DNA from: Cymbomonas tetramitiformis
Taxonomy: Eukaryota; Chlorophyta; Pyramimonadophyceae; Pyramimonadales; Pyramimonadaceae
Direction of reading: 5' to 3'
Assembly: GCA_001247695.2 (NCBI GenBank)
Contig: LGRX02025811.1
Location: 1-64,000 of the forward strand
DNA length: 64,000 nt
The stretch's first letter is position 1, and each line of letters opens with the position of its first letter. A program made the position numbers and the translations under genes. Of this stretch, positions 1 through 10,148 are shown piece after piece. The notes beneath the pieces were generated by a model that worked only from the letters and a program-made list of their open reading frames with translations, did not search any database and was not told where the DNA came from.

Positions 1-1
1 A

Positions 2-3000
2 CTCAACACCGGCAAGAGGGTGGAGGACTCCGTCGTCAGGCAGGACATCGAGGAATGCATCAAGGGCCTGCGCATCAAAGAATACCGAGATCGCGTGCCC
101 GAGCAGCTGCGTGTCAGCCATCCTGCCCCCAACAAGGTCACATGGGAGGACCTGGAGGTGGTCGTGGAGGTGCAGGACAAGCTGAAGAACGATGCGGAGG
201 CTTGGGCTCTCACACTGCAGCAGGAGCTGGTTCGTAGGCTCAACTGCGTGTACTCCTGCTACGAGGCCAGGCAGCTGGGGCTTGACCTGGCTGCACTAGT
301 GTCAGCCATGAGGCGCTCGGGTTCTGCCTCCAAGACTGGGGACAGACGCAGGGACCCCAAGAAGAAGGAGCAAGCTCAGCATGGTGGTGACGACGCCAAG
401 AAGCCTGCGAGGGAAGCGAACAATGCCGAGCGTCAGAAGCCTACTTACAGCAAGGTGCCACCACCTGATGCTTCGAAGAAGTTTCAGTGTGATTGGTGCT
501 TCACGCGCCTGCCCCACTCTCCAGAGCGCTGCTACACGGGGTGTCGTGAGGCCCGGGTGCCGCCAAACTTCCACAAGGACAGGCAGAACTCCAAGTGGCC
601 GGACGAGGTCAAGAATGCCCAGATGCGTGCCTACAACATCGCGCACCGCTTCGATAACCACAAGATGGGGATCACCACCAAGGAGTGGCTTAAGCTCCCT
701 GAGTCCAAGCAGAAGCAGCCGCAGCAGCAGCAGCAGCAGCAGCAAGTGGCGGCCAGTGCCGAGGTTAAAGAGAAACTCGCTGCAGAACTGACAGGTCTCC
801 AGACAGGGGCACCTCCAAAGGGTGACAAGGGCGCCGATGCACAGGCCCGGTCAGAGGTCAGTGAGGCGGAGACTGAGTACGACTCCCACTTCAACCAACA
901 GGCTGAATACGAGGAGGATGAGCAGGACTGCCCTGCTGAAGATGGGCTGGAAGATGGTCATGGTGGTGGCACCGGTCGCGCACCAAGTCTCCAGGCCAGC
1001 GCCGCTGTCGCCTTGGGCAGCACCCAGAAGATGCAGAGCTTCCAGGTCAAGACGCCGGAGGAGTTCAACAGGGCCGCTCAGGTGCCCAGAGCCGTTCCCC
1101 CCAACGTACTCAGCAGGAAGTTCCACCTGTTGGCATCCAATCTTCGCAGCTCCGTGCGCGCTTGCTCGCAGATTGCGGCCATCCTGATATCCCAGAACGT
1201 CATCGACCTCCCGAAGGACATCGAGAACCTTTTGGCGCTGGAGGAGCTTATGGGCAAGGGTCCGAATGATGCAACCGAGCAACCCACCGAGGTCAATGAG
1301 CATGAGCTGGAGGACACGCACGCCACAGCGACGCAAGGGGTAAGAAGAGAGGCAGATGGTGCAGGACACCGCGCGATCGAGGAGGTGCCATTGGACGAGA
1401 TGCCCAACGGTGTGGTCGACAGCGCCGCCGCTCGATGTGCAGCCGCTGCCTGCGTGGACGACCTGAGGGTGGTTGACTTCAGCGACCATGGACATGTACG
1501 AGCTGGCACCATCAAGACCTTCGCCTACGACGCACTGAGGGCAAAGATGAAGCAGCACCTGACCGACGAGCAGGTGCTACTGATGGCTCAGGTGCAGCCC
1601 ATCTGCAAGTTGCGGAATGCCACCCTGTATGAGGGGCTGGCGTTGGTGTCATCTGGTGGTGAGCTTATGCTATACCGGGCAATCCTCATGGACACTGGCG
1701 CCAACTGCAACATCATCTCCATCGCTGTCGTAAGGCGGCTGGGCCTCACGGTTTATGAGGCCAGCACCGGCGCCAAGGTCACCAGGTGTGACAACAGCCC
1801 CACGAAGTTCACCCATTACTGCTACGTGGACGTCATACTGGCTGCGGGCACGCCGCACATGACACTTCACCGGCTATACGCCTTCGTGACCTTCGAGCCC
1901 GAGAACTCTTGGGACCTGCTGATAGGCACCGGGCCGCTGAAGAATTCCCTGATGATCGACATCAAGCTTGGAAGTTGCGTGGCCGTGTCGCATGCGCCGA
2001 CGATTTTGGGCATGGATGCTCAGGTGGTTCTTCCGTTGGTCGACATGACAACACCCAGGCGTCCTCACCAGCCCAGGAGGGTGGACCCAGTGGTGTGTTT
2101 GCAGTCAGAGATCTTTGGGCAGGGGACGGAGTGCGAATGGCTAGGGCACCCACCCCTGAGCACGAGGGAGGAGAGGTTTGCTGCCTCTGGGTTTCAGTCT
2201 GAGCACATCCATGACGGCTATGATTCACCAGTGAGGTCACCAGCGCCTTCGTCAGGGCCACCTGCTGCGCGCCCTAGACCACGAGTCGCCACACGCGCGG
2301 AGATCGAGGAGAGGTGTCGCAGTCACACATGTTCTCTTGAAGGAGGTCGAAGGAGCCACCTGGCGTTACTGACGCCCAGCGCACGAGCAGTGTCGGAACG
2401 CATGCTTACACAACTTTACGCAGAACCGAACCCCTGGGTGGGTGGACGCACGAAGTGGGTCACTGATGGCCAGGTGGCTGGGGGTCGTCCGTCTCTGGAC
2501 GTTCGTCTTGACCACAACTGGGCGGATCAGAGACTGTATCTGGACCGGCACCATGTCGCGCGTCTTTGCCGCATCCTTCAAGACCTCCCCGAGGACATGC
2601 CAGCCAAACCTTCCCAGGAACATGTCTGCGTGGAGTTCGTCCGTTGTCTCGAGCAGAAGTGGGTGACGGTGGACCAGCTGATGCCCCCTAACTGGCTGTA
2701 TGTGGACCAGAAGCTGGATCACGATGAGGAGAAGGACCTCTGGGTGCTCAAGGGGAGCTACATGACACACGTGCCATCCCCTGCCAACAAGCAGGACGTC
2801 GTCAAGCCCAGGGAGGAAGGCAGAGCGCTCGATAGCCTCAACCCAATCCAGCGACTGCAGCACACACTCCAGGAGTTGTTCCAGTACCCCAGTGGTGAGG
2901 TCGCTGGCACCCTCATGTGGGATCTGAAGGAGCGCGTCCTCTGTGTGCAACCGAGCGCAGCCACGCAGTACCTCGAGCTGATGCGCTGCACGCTGGATCA

Positions 3001-4903
3001 TGCACTCGTGTACAACAGTGAGGAGTTGCTGAACGAGCTTCAGCTCCCTCATTGGTACGAGAGCACTGGTGTCTGGACGTACCAGCTGCTCAGATACCTT
3101 TGCCCGGTGGACATGGAGTCCCTCTCGGTTGGCATCCTCCGACAGTACAATTTACGTGGCAGCGAAGCGCCACCTCTGGAGCTCGATACCCTGGGTTCGA
3201 GCACCAAGTACTACCCGGTGGGGGATGGTCTTGGGGGAACTGGCAGGGTATTCTCCGAGAATGCCGCTGCTCAGGAGTACGTACGCCTGGGGGAAATGAG
3301 GAAAATGCTCAAGGCGGCCAACACCAGGCAGCAGGGCCATGATGCACTCGAGGCCGATGCGGAGCGTAGGCCGCCACCGCCCAACAACATGGTCAACATG
3401 AGGCTCACGAAGCGAGCCCCTGCGCAGCCACCTGCTCCTGCCGCAGGCGCAGGACCATCCCGGGCTGTCGCAGGGCCATCTCGAGCCAGGTCCAGCAGCC
3501 ACTCGCCACCTCGCTCGTCGCACATTGCACGACCATCCCGAGCTGTCGCAGGGCCATCTCGAGCCAGGTCCAGTGACCACTCGCCACCGCGCTTGGCGCA
3601 CATCGCGTACTGCCGTACACCGTCGCCTTCATCCGACAGCCATGGGCCCGAGGACTTGGTGTCGCCCCCTGCATCGCCCGCCTTGACCAATATTGGCTCG
3701 TGGGCGAACTCAATGCGTGTCCCACGTGATTCCCGATCACTTTCCCCGGGGGGCCCGCCTCCTACGCCTCCGAGTCCACCACGGGCAGGTCGCCTACCTC
3801 GGTCCCCTGTGAGGGCGCCTCTATCTCCAGCAGGGTCAGATTGGGATGCCGCACGAGTGGCCACCACGTCCGCCAGTTCAGTGTGCAGATTTCTGTCCGT
3901 GGCGGAAGTTAGCGCCTTGAAGGACCGCCGCAACCTCACTGTCTTTATGATACGGTTTGGCATAACGTTCTATGACCGGTGCAGAGGCCAGCGCGTCATG
4001 TACCAGCTTGGCGTGTGCAACAAGGAGCGGGGTCTCAGGCTGCGGAGACATCCGGGCATCACCAGCAAAGTTGAAAAGAAGCATAACAAGACCATCGCGT
4101 GCGGGAACAATGGCTGGCGCCTCCCTCTTGGGGGACAGACTACGTCTTCCAACCTCCTGGAGGCCATGATTTCAGCCTGGGCTGATCTGTCGCACCGTGA
4201 CTCAGGGCACAGGTTGCCGGGGGGTCATGCGAGGAACATCGCGTGCTCGCTGTGTAGCTACGTGGAGATTGGGGCGGCACACGTGCTGCGCTGCATGGCG
4301 CACCCAAATGCCACACCCGTGTACTACATCTTCCTGGAGGACGCGCGGTGTCTTACTTGGCACGCTGAGTTCACGAATGAGTATTTCGAGCAGGACGACC
4401 GGAAGTTCACAGACTTGCAGTGGGGGACCAGGGAAACGGCCGCGCCGTGGTTGCTCCCCGCCCTGGGGGCCTTGGAGGCGCTTCGTCTCCCGCCGCCGCC
4501 GCCGCCACCGCCGCTCGCCCATCAGGCTCTCGTGGCTGAGAGACCCGAGCACATGGATACGGTCTGGCGGAGGAATGTGCACGAGGTTCGCGACCCCCCT
4601 GCACGTCGTCAGGGCCAGCCTTCCAGCCGAACGTATGAGCATCAGCTGGGCGCGGGCGGTGCTGCGCGCTCGTCTGCCCCTTCTGTCGGGCGTCATGGGA
4701 CTGCCACCCATGTCGTCCAGGCGCCAAGGGCGTCTAGGATGCCGGCCGGTCTTACCTCGCAGTGTCCTCCTTCTCCAGCTGTTTCGATATGCAGCGAGGT
4801 GACGCAGGCGTTCGAACGCCATACGGACGAACAGCGTGAGGCGCAGAGACAAACGCATTTTCAGCAGGGCTCCCCGGGCACAGCGGGCGGGTGGCCCTGG
4901 TGA
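2..4903 (+). CDS. Gag-like polyprotein with aspartic protease, 5' partial
   Basis: The frame is open from base 2 with no convincing ATG near the edge, so the true start lies upstream. About 1630 codons are visible. In order: a charged gag-like N-terminus; a Cys/His zinc-knuckle-like cluster (CDWC, then His and two Cys, about 487-543); a CAG-encoded polyglutamine tract (718-746); a retropepsin signature LMDTGANCNIIS with catalytic Asp at about 1691; then nearly 1000 codons with no recognised domain. That tail includes a tandem duplication around GPSRARSS (about 3450-3600), a Cys-rich patch near 4240-4300 and a poly-Pro run (4490-4520). The protease sits in the middle of the ORF, not at its end, which is unusual. 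The stop (4901-4903) overlaps the pol frame in the -1 direction, so frameshifting could join the two; this is inferred. Confidence 0.75.
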   Translation, partial: LNTGKRVEDSVVRQDIEECIKGLRIKEYRDRVPEQLRVSHPAPNKVTWEDLEVVVEVQDKLKNDAEAWALTLQQELVRRLNCVYSCYEARQLGLDLAALVSAMRRSGSASKTGDRRRDPKKKEQAQHGGDDAKKPAREANNAERQKPTYSKVPPPDASKKFQCDWCFTRLPHSPERCYTGCREARVPPNFHKDRQNSKWPDEVKNAQMRAYNIAHRFDNHKMGITTKEWLKLPESKQKQPQQQQQQQQVAASAEVKEKLAAELTGLQTGAPPKGDKGADAQARSEVSEAETEYDSHFNQQAEYEEDEQDCPAEDGLEDGHGGGTGRAPSLQASAAVALGSTQKMQSFQVKTPEEFNRAAQVPRAVPPNVLSRKFHLLASNLRSSVRACSQIAAILISQNVIDLPKDIENLLALEELMGKGPNDATEQPTEVNEHELEDTHATATQGVRREADGAGHRAIEEVPLDEMPNGVVDSAAARCAAAACVDDLRVVDFSDHGHVRAGTIKTFAYDALRAKMKQHLTDEQVLLMAQVQPICKLRNATLYEGLALVSSGGELMLYRAILMDTGANCNIISIAVVRRLGLTVYEASTGAKVTRCDNSPTKFTHYCYVDVILAAGTPHMTLHRLYAFVTFEPENSWDLLIGTGPLKNSLMIDIKLGSCVAVSHAPTILGMDAQVVLPLVDMTTPRRPHQPRRVDPVVCLQSEIFGQGTECEWLGHPPLSTREERFAASGFQSEHIHDGYDSPVRSPAPSSGPPAARPRPRVATRAEIEERCRSHTCSLEGGRRSHLALLTPSARAVSERMLTQLYAEPNPWVGGRTKWVTDGQVAGGRPSLDVRLDHNWADQRLYLDRHHVARLCRILQDLPEDMPAKPSQEHVCVEFVRCLEQKWVTVDQLMPPNWLYVDQKLDHDEEKDLWVLKGSYMTHVPSPANKQDVVKPREEGRALDSLNPIQRLQHTLQELFQYPSGEVAGTLMWDLKERVLCVQPSAATQYLELMRCTLDHALVYNSEELLNELQLPHWYESTGVWTYQLLRYLCPVDMESLSVGILRQYNLRGSEAPPLELDTLGSSTKYYPVGDGLGGTGRVFSENAAAQEYVRLGEMRKMLKAANTRQQGHDALEADAERRPPPPNNMVNMRLTKRAPAQPPAPAAGAGPSRAVAGPSRARSSSHSPPRSSHIARPSRAVAGPSRARSSDHSPPRLAHIAYCRTPSPSSDSHGPEDLVSPPASPALTNIGSWANSMRVPRDSRSLSPGGPPPTPPSPPRAGRLPRSPVRAPLSPAGSDWDAARVATTSASSVCRFLSVAEVSALKDRRNLTVFMIRFGITFYDRCRGQRVMYQLGVCNKERGLRLRRHPGITSKVEKKHNKTIACGNNGWRLPLGGQTTSSNLLEAMISAWADLSHRDSGHRLPGGHARNIACSLCSYVEIGAAHVLRCMAHPNATPVYYIFLEDARCLTWHAEFTNEYFEQDDRKFTDLQWGTRETAAPWLLPALGALEALRLPPPPPPPPLAHQALVAERPEHMDTVWRRNVHEVRDPPARRQGQPSSRTYEHQLGAGGAARSSAPSVGRHGTATHVVQAPRASRMPAGLTSQCPPSPAVSICSEVTQAFERHTDEQREAQRQTHFQQGSPGTAGGWPW

Positions 4904-7572
4904 GCGACCAACGCTGTGGCCATGGGCTGCCTGCACAGGCGGTCTACTTTAGGCCAGGTGTCCTGCGGGCGTGTATCTCGTTTGCAGGCAGTGCAGTGGT
5001 TTGGTGGTGGCTGGGACGCGGTCCCGTTCCCATGGCCGCCGTGTGGGCGATGTGGGAGGCAATGGCATGGCACTTATCATGGTGCCCTTTTCAAGTTTGG
5101 TGGAGGCGCTGCGTGGCCTCGTTTTTGAGCCAGCTGCCAGTATGGTGGTCGTCTGTTCGACGTTATCCCCGTCGTGCATATTACGACATTTGGGTCTTAT
5201 GGGCTCTCGCCTGCGTATGGTACGTTGGGTTGCTTATCGTGCGCGCCACGGGCATCTATGCTGGCGTGCACCGTGTTCTTGCAGAAGGTTGGGTGGTGGT
5301 GCCCCTTCGGGGGGTGGTCGTTTCCTTAGCATGCTGGTCGCAGTGTGCGGTTGCCCTCCTCCTCGTGGTCCTCGCCTGGCTTTGGGTTTGTACCAGCATT
5401 TACGCTGAGGACGTGGCGTACCACGCCTCCTGTGTCGTGCACGACCCGCTGGACGCAGGTCACATTCGACGTGGCCGTGGATGGACTGTTCCGTCCCTGC
5501 GTTGGTCCCAAGTCTTCTTGTTGGGCCGCGTGTGCCTGCCCGCTTTGCCGGCCAGGTTGGACAAGCCTCGCTTCGCGGCGCGCTGGACGCAGCTTCGGCA
5601 CAATCTCCGACTTCATCGCATCGCGCAAGCCGCCTACATGGCGCTTGTCCTCGCAGTCGTGGTCTCCACCGCCGCTGGTGGGAGTACTCGCTTGGCGCAC
5701 GGGGGGTGGAGAGTAATGGCGTGCTTCTTCGCTTCGAATTCGCCGGCAGCCGCAGTGCATTTCAACCGAATTTTGCGATTTTTTCTGCTTTTGTGCGGAA
5801 TCTTGTGGGTCGCTGGCAAGATGACCGAGTGTGTGCCTACGTATGATGTCACGTCACCCACACGCAGTGCCTGGGGTTCGTCCCCCTGCACTTCTTGGGA
5901 GGCTCAGCAATCCTCAAGGCAATGGGAGCCGGGCTGGGTGGCCAACGTCGCGGAGCAGGATGAGGTCTTGCCGTACACCGTGCTGGACGAGCTTCAACCT
6001 CTAGGTGACACGACAGTGACCAAGGACGAGGCAGCGTGGCTTGACACTGAGCTCAATGCCACGTTTGGAGGACATCCTGACTTCAAGGAGGAGCACTGGG
6101 AGGAAATGCGGAATGTCCTTCGCAGGTGCAAGACCACCTTTGCCAACAGTCCTCACGATCTGACAGGCTACAAGGGCAAGGCGGAGCACAACACGTTCTC
6201 CATTCCTTTTGTAGACGAATCCAAGGCCGCCTACCAGAGACCCAGAAAGTACAGTCCGGGCGAGCAGGAAATCATCGACATTCATTGCAAGGAACTTTTG
6301 GAGTATGGCTTCATAGAGCCAGCAGCCAAGCATTGCAGGCATGCGAGCAACGTGGTCGTGGCTGGCAAGAAAGATCACGAGACTGGCCTGTGGACCCAGA
6401 CGAGGTTCTGCGTGGACCTCAGGGATGTCAACCGGCACTCCCTCAAAGACAATACGCTGCCGCACCGACCAGAGGAGCTCTACCAGAAGGTGGCGAAGGC
6501 TAAGTTCAAGACCACGCTGGATGCCACCAAAGCCTTCCACCAGATTCCCATGGCCACGGAAGAGGACAGGAGCAAGACGGCGTTTTGGTGGAAGAATCAG
6601 CTGTACCAGTACACCTCGATGCCTTTTGGTGCAGCTGGAGCTACTTCTGCGTTCGTAAGAATCATGGACTACGAGTTACGTCACTTGCAGCATTGCACGG
6701 TGGCATACGTCGACGACGTAGTGGTCTACACGGATTCAACGCCTGAGCAGCATTTGAAGGACGTTGAGGACGTACTTCGCACCTTGGGGGACGCTGGCAT
6801 CCGTTTGCATGCAGGCAAGAGTACCTTTGGTGCAGCCACGGTGGACTTTCTGGGCTATCGCATTGGTCATAACTCCATTGGCGCTCAAGAAGCTAAATGC
6901 AAGGCCATCCAGGAGCTTCCAAGCCCCCAGGATAAGACTGGGCTCCGCTCGATCTTGGGCATGATGAACTACTATAAGGGCTTGGTGGGTGAGCCAGGGG
7001 GGCCAAACTACTCTGAGATGGCCCGCCCTCTTAATGACCTGCTTAAAAAGGAGGTCACTGACGTCAAGGGAGCCTGGGGGAAGGAGCAAGATCGAGCACT
7101 TCAAGAACTAAAGGATGCTCTCTGTTCTGGGAGGTGTCTGAGGCCTATCGACTATGACAGACCCCTCATATTGTACACCGATTGGAGCACCTATGGCATT
7201 GGCGCAGTGCTGGGCCAGAAGGACGATGATGGGAAGGAGTACATATGTATGGCAATCAGCCGATCCCTGAGTAAAACGGAGAGACAGTACGCCAGCTTCA
7301 AGGGGGAGATGCTCGCAGTGGTATGGGCAGTGCGCACGCTGAGGCAGTACTTGCATGGAGTTCACTTCACTTTGGTGACCGACCACTCACCGCTCACCAC
7401 CATGATCGAGAAGGCCGATCTCCAAGGACAACACCTACGCTGGGCAATCAGTTTGCAGGAGTTCGACTTCACTGTGAAGTATCGTCCAGGTGCCAAGAAC
7501 AGCAACGCTGACGTGCCGTCTCGCTACCCACTGCCGTCCACGACAGATGAGACTGGATGGAGCGAGGCATGA
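4891..7572 (+). CDS. Pol: membrane-spanning region, reverse transcriptase and RNase H
   Basis: Reads in frame -1 relative to the gag-like ORF and overlaps its end. Its first possible start here is GTG, so frameshift expression is more likely than independent initiation. The first 310 or so codons are strongly hydrophobic, with about four candidate membrane segments (near 5182-5250, 5296-5400, 5630-5680 and 5770-5820). The RT then follows: FCVDLRDVN, FKTTLDATKAFHQIP, MPFGAAGA and the catalytic box AYVDDVVVYTD at about 6700-6732. RNase H follows with LYTDWSTYGIGAVLG (near 7170), a Glu in the GEMLAV segment and TDHSPLTT, ending in the usual ADVPSRYP. The RT/RNase H core is intact and Ty3/gypsy-like. 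Hydrophobic segments directly upstream of RT are not a normal feature of the family. Confidence 0.93.
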   Translation: MALVSDQRCGHGLPAQAVYFRPGVLRACISFAGSAVVWWWLGRGPVPMAAVWAMWEAMAWHLSWCPFQVWWRRCVASFLSQLPVWWSSVRRYPRRAYYDIWVLWALACVWYVGLLIVRATGIYAGVHRVLAEGWVVVPLRGVVVSLACWSQCAVALLLVVLAWLWVCTSIYAEDVAYHASCVVHDPLDAGHIRRGRGWTVPSLRWSQVFLLGRVCLPALPARLDKPRFAARWTQLRHNLRLHRIAQAAYMALVLAVVVSTAAGGSTRLAHGGWRVMACFFASNSPAAAVHFNRILRFFLLLCGILWVAGKMTECVPTYDVTSPTRSAWGSSPCTSWEAQQSSRQWEPGWVANVAEQDEVLPYTVLDELQPLGDTTVTKDEAAWLDTELNATFGGHPDFKEEHWEEMRNVLRRCKTTFANSPHDLTGYKGKAEHNTFSIPFVDESKAAYQRPRKYSPGEQEIIDIHCKELLEYGFIEPAAKHCRHASNVVVAGKKDHETGLWTQTRFCVDLRDVNRHSLKDNTLPHRPEELYQKVAKAKFKTTLDATKAFHQIPMATEEDRSKTAFWWKNQLYQYTSMPFGAAGATSAFVRIMDYELRHLQHCTVAYVDDVVVYTDSTPEQHLKDVEDVLRTLGDAGIRLHAGKSTFGAATVDFLGYRIGHNSIGAQEAKCKAIQELPSPQDKTGLRSILGMMNYYKGLVGEPGGPNYSEMARPLNDLLKKEVTDVKGAWGKEQDRALQELKDALCSGRCLRPIDYDRPLILYTDWSTYGIGAVLGQKDDDGKEYICMAISRSLSKTERQYASFKGEMLAVVWAVRTLRQYLHGVHFTLVTDHSPLTTMIEKADLQGQHLRWAISLQEFDFTVKYRPGAKNSNADVPSRYPLPSTTDETGWSEA

Positions 7573-9164
7573 GAGGGAGAAGGTGACCGCGTTACACGCA
7601 GGCGTGGGGGAAGTTCACACGAAAGACTTCTGTGACCACTTGTGCTTTATGTTGGCTGGGGATGCTTTCCCAGGGGAAGAGGCCACGCCAGAGGTGCAGG
7701 TTGCCAACTACTGCAGGATGGCTGCCATGGAGCAGCTGGGCACGGGACCAGTGCATCGTTTGTTCGACTTGCACCACCGCGAGGAATTAGAATGCAATCA
7801 TGGGGACATGTTCGACACTGACTTGCCTGAGCTGGTGACCGACTCTGGAAGGCTAGCTAGAGCAGCTTGGAAGGCGTTGAGCCTGGTCAGGCCTACGCGA
7901 GGCACGCACGGCGAGGGAAGCCCTGCTGTGTACAGCAATGAGTACTTTGACGGTGAGCGCATCTTGAAGCCTGAGAAGGTGGACACCAGGGTGCTGGGCA
8001 GGCGGTTCTTCTCGCAAGCTCGGGAGGAAGGCGTGGTGTGCTACGAGCCATGTGGAGGCCTCTGTGCTGGGCTAGAGATGTTGCTCCGCTGTGGGATGAA
8101 GGTGGATCGCTACCTGTATCAGGACATATCCCCGAGCAGTCGAACAGTTGCCAGGGCCAGGTGCACGGCATTGCTAAGACGATATCCTGACCTCATTTCG
8201 CCCCGTGCAATAGAGTTTGGGGCTCTACCCCAAGATCTGCGCGAGCCCACCAGTGCCGACTTTATACGAGCAGGAGCTCTTCAAGGACGCCAGTGGGTCA
8301 TGGTATGTGGGTTCCCATGCCAGGATCTCTCCCCTGCTGGAACACTCACAGGCCTGGATGGCAGGCACAGCAAATTATTTTATGAAGTGGTCTCTCAGGC
8401 TTCTGTCCACACTCCAGCAGCTGCAGCAGCAGAGGCCTCCAGGCTATATCCTGGAAAACGTTTCTCCGTTGTCACACAGACCTGGAACCAAGATCAGGGA
8501 CGAGGTGTTCCCGTACATTGCCAGCGTCATTGGCCGACCAGTGTCCTTTGATGCAGCACAAGCAGGCGCTTACGCACACCGATTGCGAGCGTAGTGGAGC
8601 AACTTGTTCCAGAGCCACCAGTTTCGCTCCGTCATGAGCAAGGTGGTGAGACCAGAAGGACGAATCGTATCGTCAATCATATGCAAGGGCTGGCATCCCA
8701 GGCCAGTGATAAGGACAGACCGCGCGCCTCACTACGTGGTGAATGTGGTGGGAGAACCATTGAGGGCACTTCCCACCATCATGGCGACGCAAGGGTCAAG
8801 AGCGTTCAGGAGAGCGAGAATGGGCACCGTGGTGCGCAACCAGGACGATGAAGACGCCGAGGAAGAATCTCGAGAAGTTAACCTCGACGAGAAGGCGCGA
8901 GCCATGGGCTACAGCGCAAGTGAGCTACGCATGGCCGATGGCCTGAACGACGTAGAATTGGCAAGCATTCTGGGCCTAGCCATGGATCGCAGGGCAATGG
9001 AGCTGCTGATGGCGGTCGCAGAAGCGAGCAGGAAGGGGCTCCCTCACAGCGAGGAATCCCCAGAGGCAGAGAATTCCCCAGGACAGCCCATCGCTGTAGA
9101 CAACAACTGGGCAGACCACGAGAGGTCGGACCTTCAGCAGAGGCAAGCTTTGCTGGCGGAATGA
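7490..9164 (+). CDS. C5-cytosine DNA methyltransferase domain (interrupted)
   Basis: Lies between RNase H and integrase. Motif I is CYEPCGGLCAGLEML (about 8040-8085). Motif IV, with the catalytic Cys, is CGFPCQDLSPAG (about 8305-8340). Motif VI is GYILENVSPL (about 8442-8470). A motif VIII-like segment, AYAHRLRA then WSNLF, spans 8570-8605. The C-terminal part has a target-recognition and motif IX/X-like region, with LDEKARAMGY and LNDVELASILGLA (about 8880-8980). The order and spacing match eukaryotic Dnmt catalytic domains; the motif VIII context most resembles the Dnmt3 type. The frame shifts once, near 8380, between motifs IV and VI. A TAG (8592-8594) interrupts motif VIII, so this copy should not give active enzyme. 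Known function: transfer of methyl from SAM to C5 of cytosine. A role in methylating new element copies is inference. Confidence 0.9.
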
Positions 9165-10148
9165 GTTGAGAATTCGAATGCATATACCCAGCAGGTGGCG
9201 AAGACTATGACCCATCGTGACTGGGAGGAGAAGCTGCGGGTAATGTGCTCGCAAGGGCAGAAAGGTGCAGAAGGAATTGGGGCCCAGCGACAGAAGGCTG
9301 GAACCAAGAAGAAGAAGAAGAAGAAGAAGAAAGAGTGGCAGCTCTACACCATGGCGCAGTATCGTCAGAGGCATGAGAACCACTTCGTGAAGGAGGGCGC
9401 AACCCCAGCAGCGCGCGTGGATGTGCCTGCCTGGAGTCCGCCTGCCAAAGATTCAGAGATGAGACTCCCCAGGTTGGCGTGCACCACCAGATTCGAGGAC
9501 CTGATGGCCAGCGTGGCCGAGCAGCAGGTAGATCGTGACAAGCATCGAGATGTACACGATGATGCATGGTGCCTCAGATGGTTGAAGTCCAATGGTAGAG
9601 TGAGGGTGCCCGAAGAGGAAGTTCGTCGAGTAAGGAGGCGAGCAGCACGACATCGATGGGACGAGGCCACGGACGAGATCTACATGGTCACCATGTCGGG
9701 CAAGGAGGTGAGAATACCTAAGCCTGCTGACCGTCTCGCGTTGGTTAAGGAATACCACTCCAGAACTGGACATTGGGGCATAAGACGGACGCAGCATCTT
9801 TTGTGGCAGCGCCATTGGTGGGCCGATTTGAAGAAAGACGTGGAGGCAGTGGTCACTCAGTGTGAGACCTGTCAGCGTGTGAAGACTCATTATGCGAGAG
9901 AGGAGGCATGTTTATCCCCCCTTGAGATCGTGTCGTTCATGTATCGCTGGTCGCTGGATTTGGCATGGCCTTCGAGGAGAGAGACCAAGTCTGGCAACAA
10001 CCGAGTGCTCATCATGACCGAGCACTACACCAGGTTCATAGTCTGCGTGCCCATTCCCGACAAGGAGGCGAGCACCATCGCAGCTGCATTTCGCAGTCAT
10101 GTCCTGGCTGTGTTTGGTGCGCCAGCAGAATGCTTGGTGGATGTTTGA
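9165..10148 (+). CDS. Integrase, zinc-binding domain and first part of catalytic core
   Basis: Continues in the same frame as the second half of the methyltransferase after the TGA at 9162-9164; the first ATG-type start is at about 9195-9207. A Lys-rich run (about 9305-9330, KTKKKKKKKKK-like) precedes the integrase. The HHCC zinc-binding motif is EYHSRTGHWG followed by CETCQR (about 9750-9880). The catalytic core starts with the first Asp in WSLDLAWP (about 9950) and the second in ECLVD (about 10130-10143). The frame is lost directly after the second Asp. The third catalytic residue is in the next frame, so the core is split by an indel of one frame step. Substrate is the element's own cDNA. 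Confidence 0.9.
   Translation, partial: VENSNAYTQQVAKTMTHRDWEEKLRVMCSQGQKGAEGIGAQRQKAGTKKKKKKKKKEWQLYTMAQYRQRHENHFVKEGATPAARVDVPAWSPPAKDSEMRLPRLACTTRFEDLMASVAEQQVDRDKHRDVHDDAWCLRWLKSNGRVRVPEEEVRRVRRRAARHRWDEATDEIYMVTMSGKEVRIPKPADRLALVKEYHSRTGHWGIRRTQHLLWQRHWWADLKKDVEAVVTQCETCQRVKTHYAREEACLSPLEIVSFMYRWSLDLAWPSRRETKSGNNRVLIMTEHYTRFIVCVPIPDKEASTIAAAFRSHVLAVFGAPAECLVDV

Noticed and set aside
4202..4936. Minus-strand 244-codon frame
   Set aside because: Antisense to the gag-like ORF in GC-rich sequence; no motif.
1..5000. Independent GTG starts for the gag-like and pol frames
   Set aside because: GTG initiation is not expected in a nuclear gene. The first frame is open to the window edge, and pol overlaps gag in -1, which fits frameshifting better.
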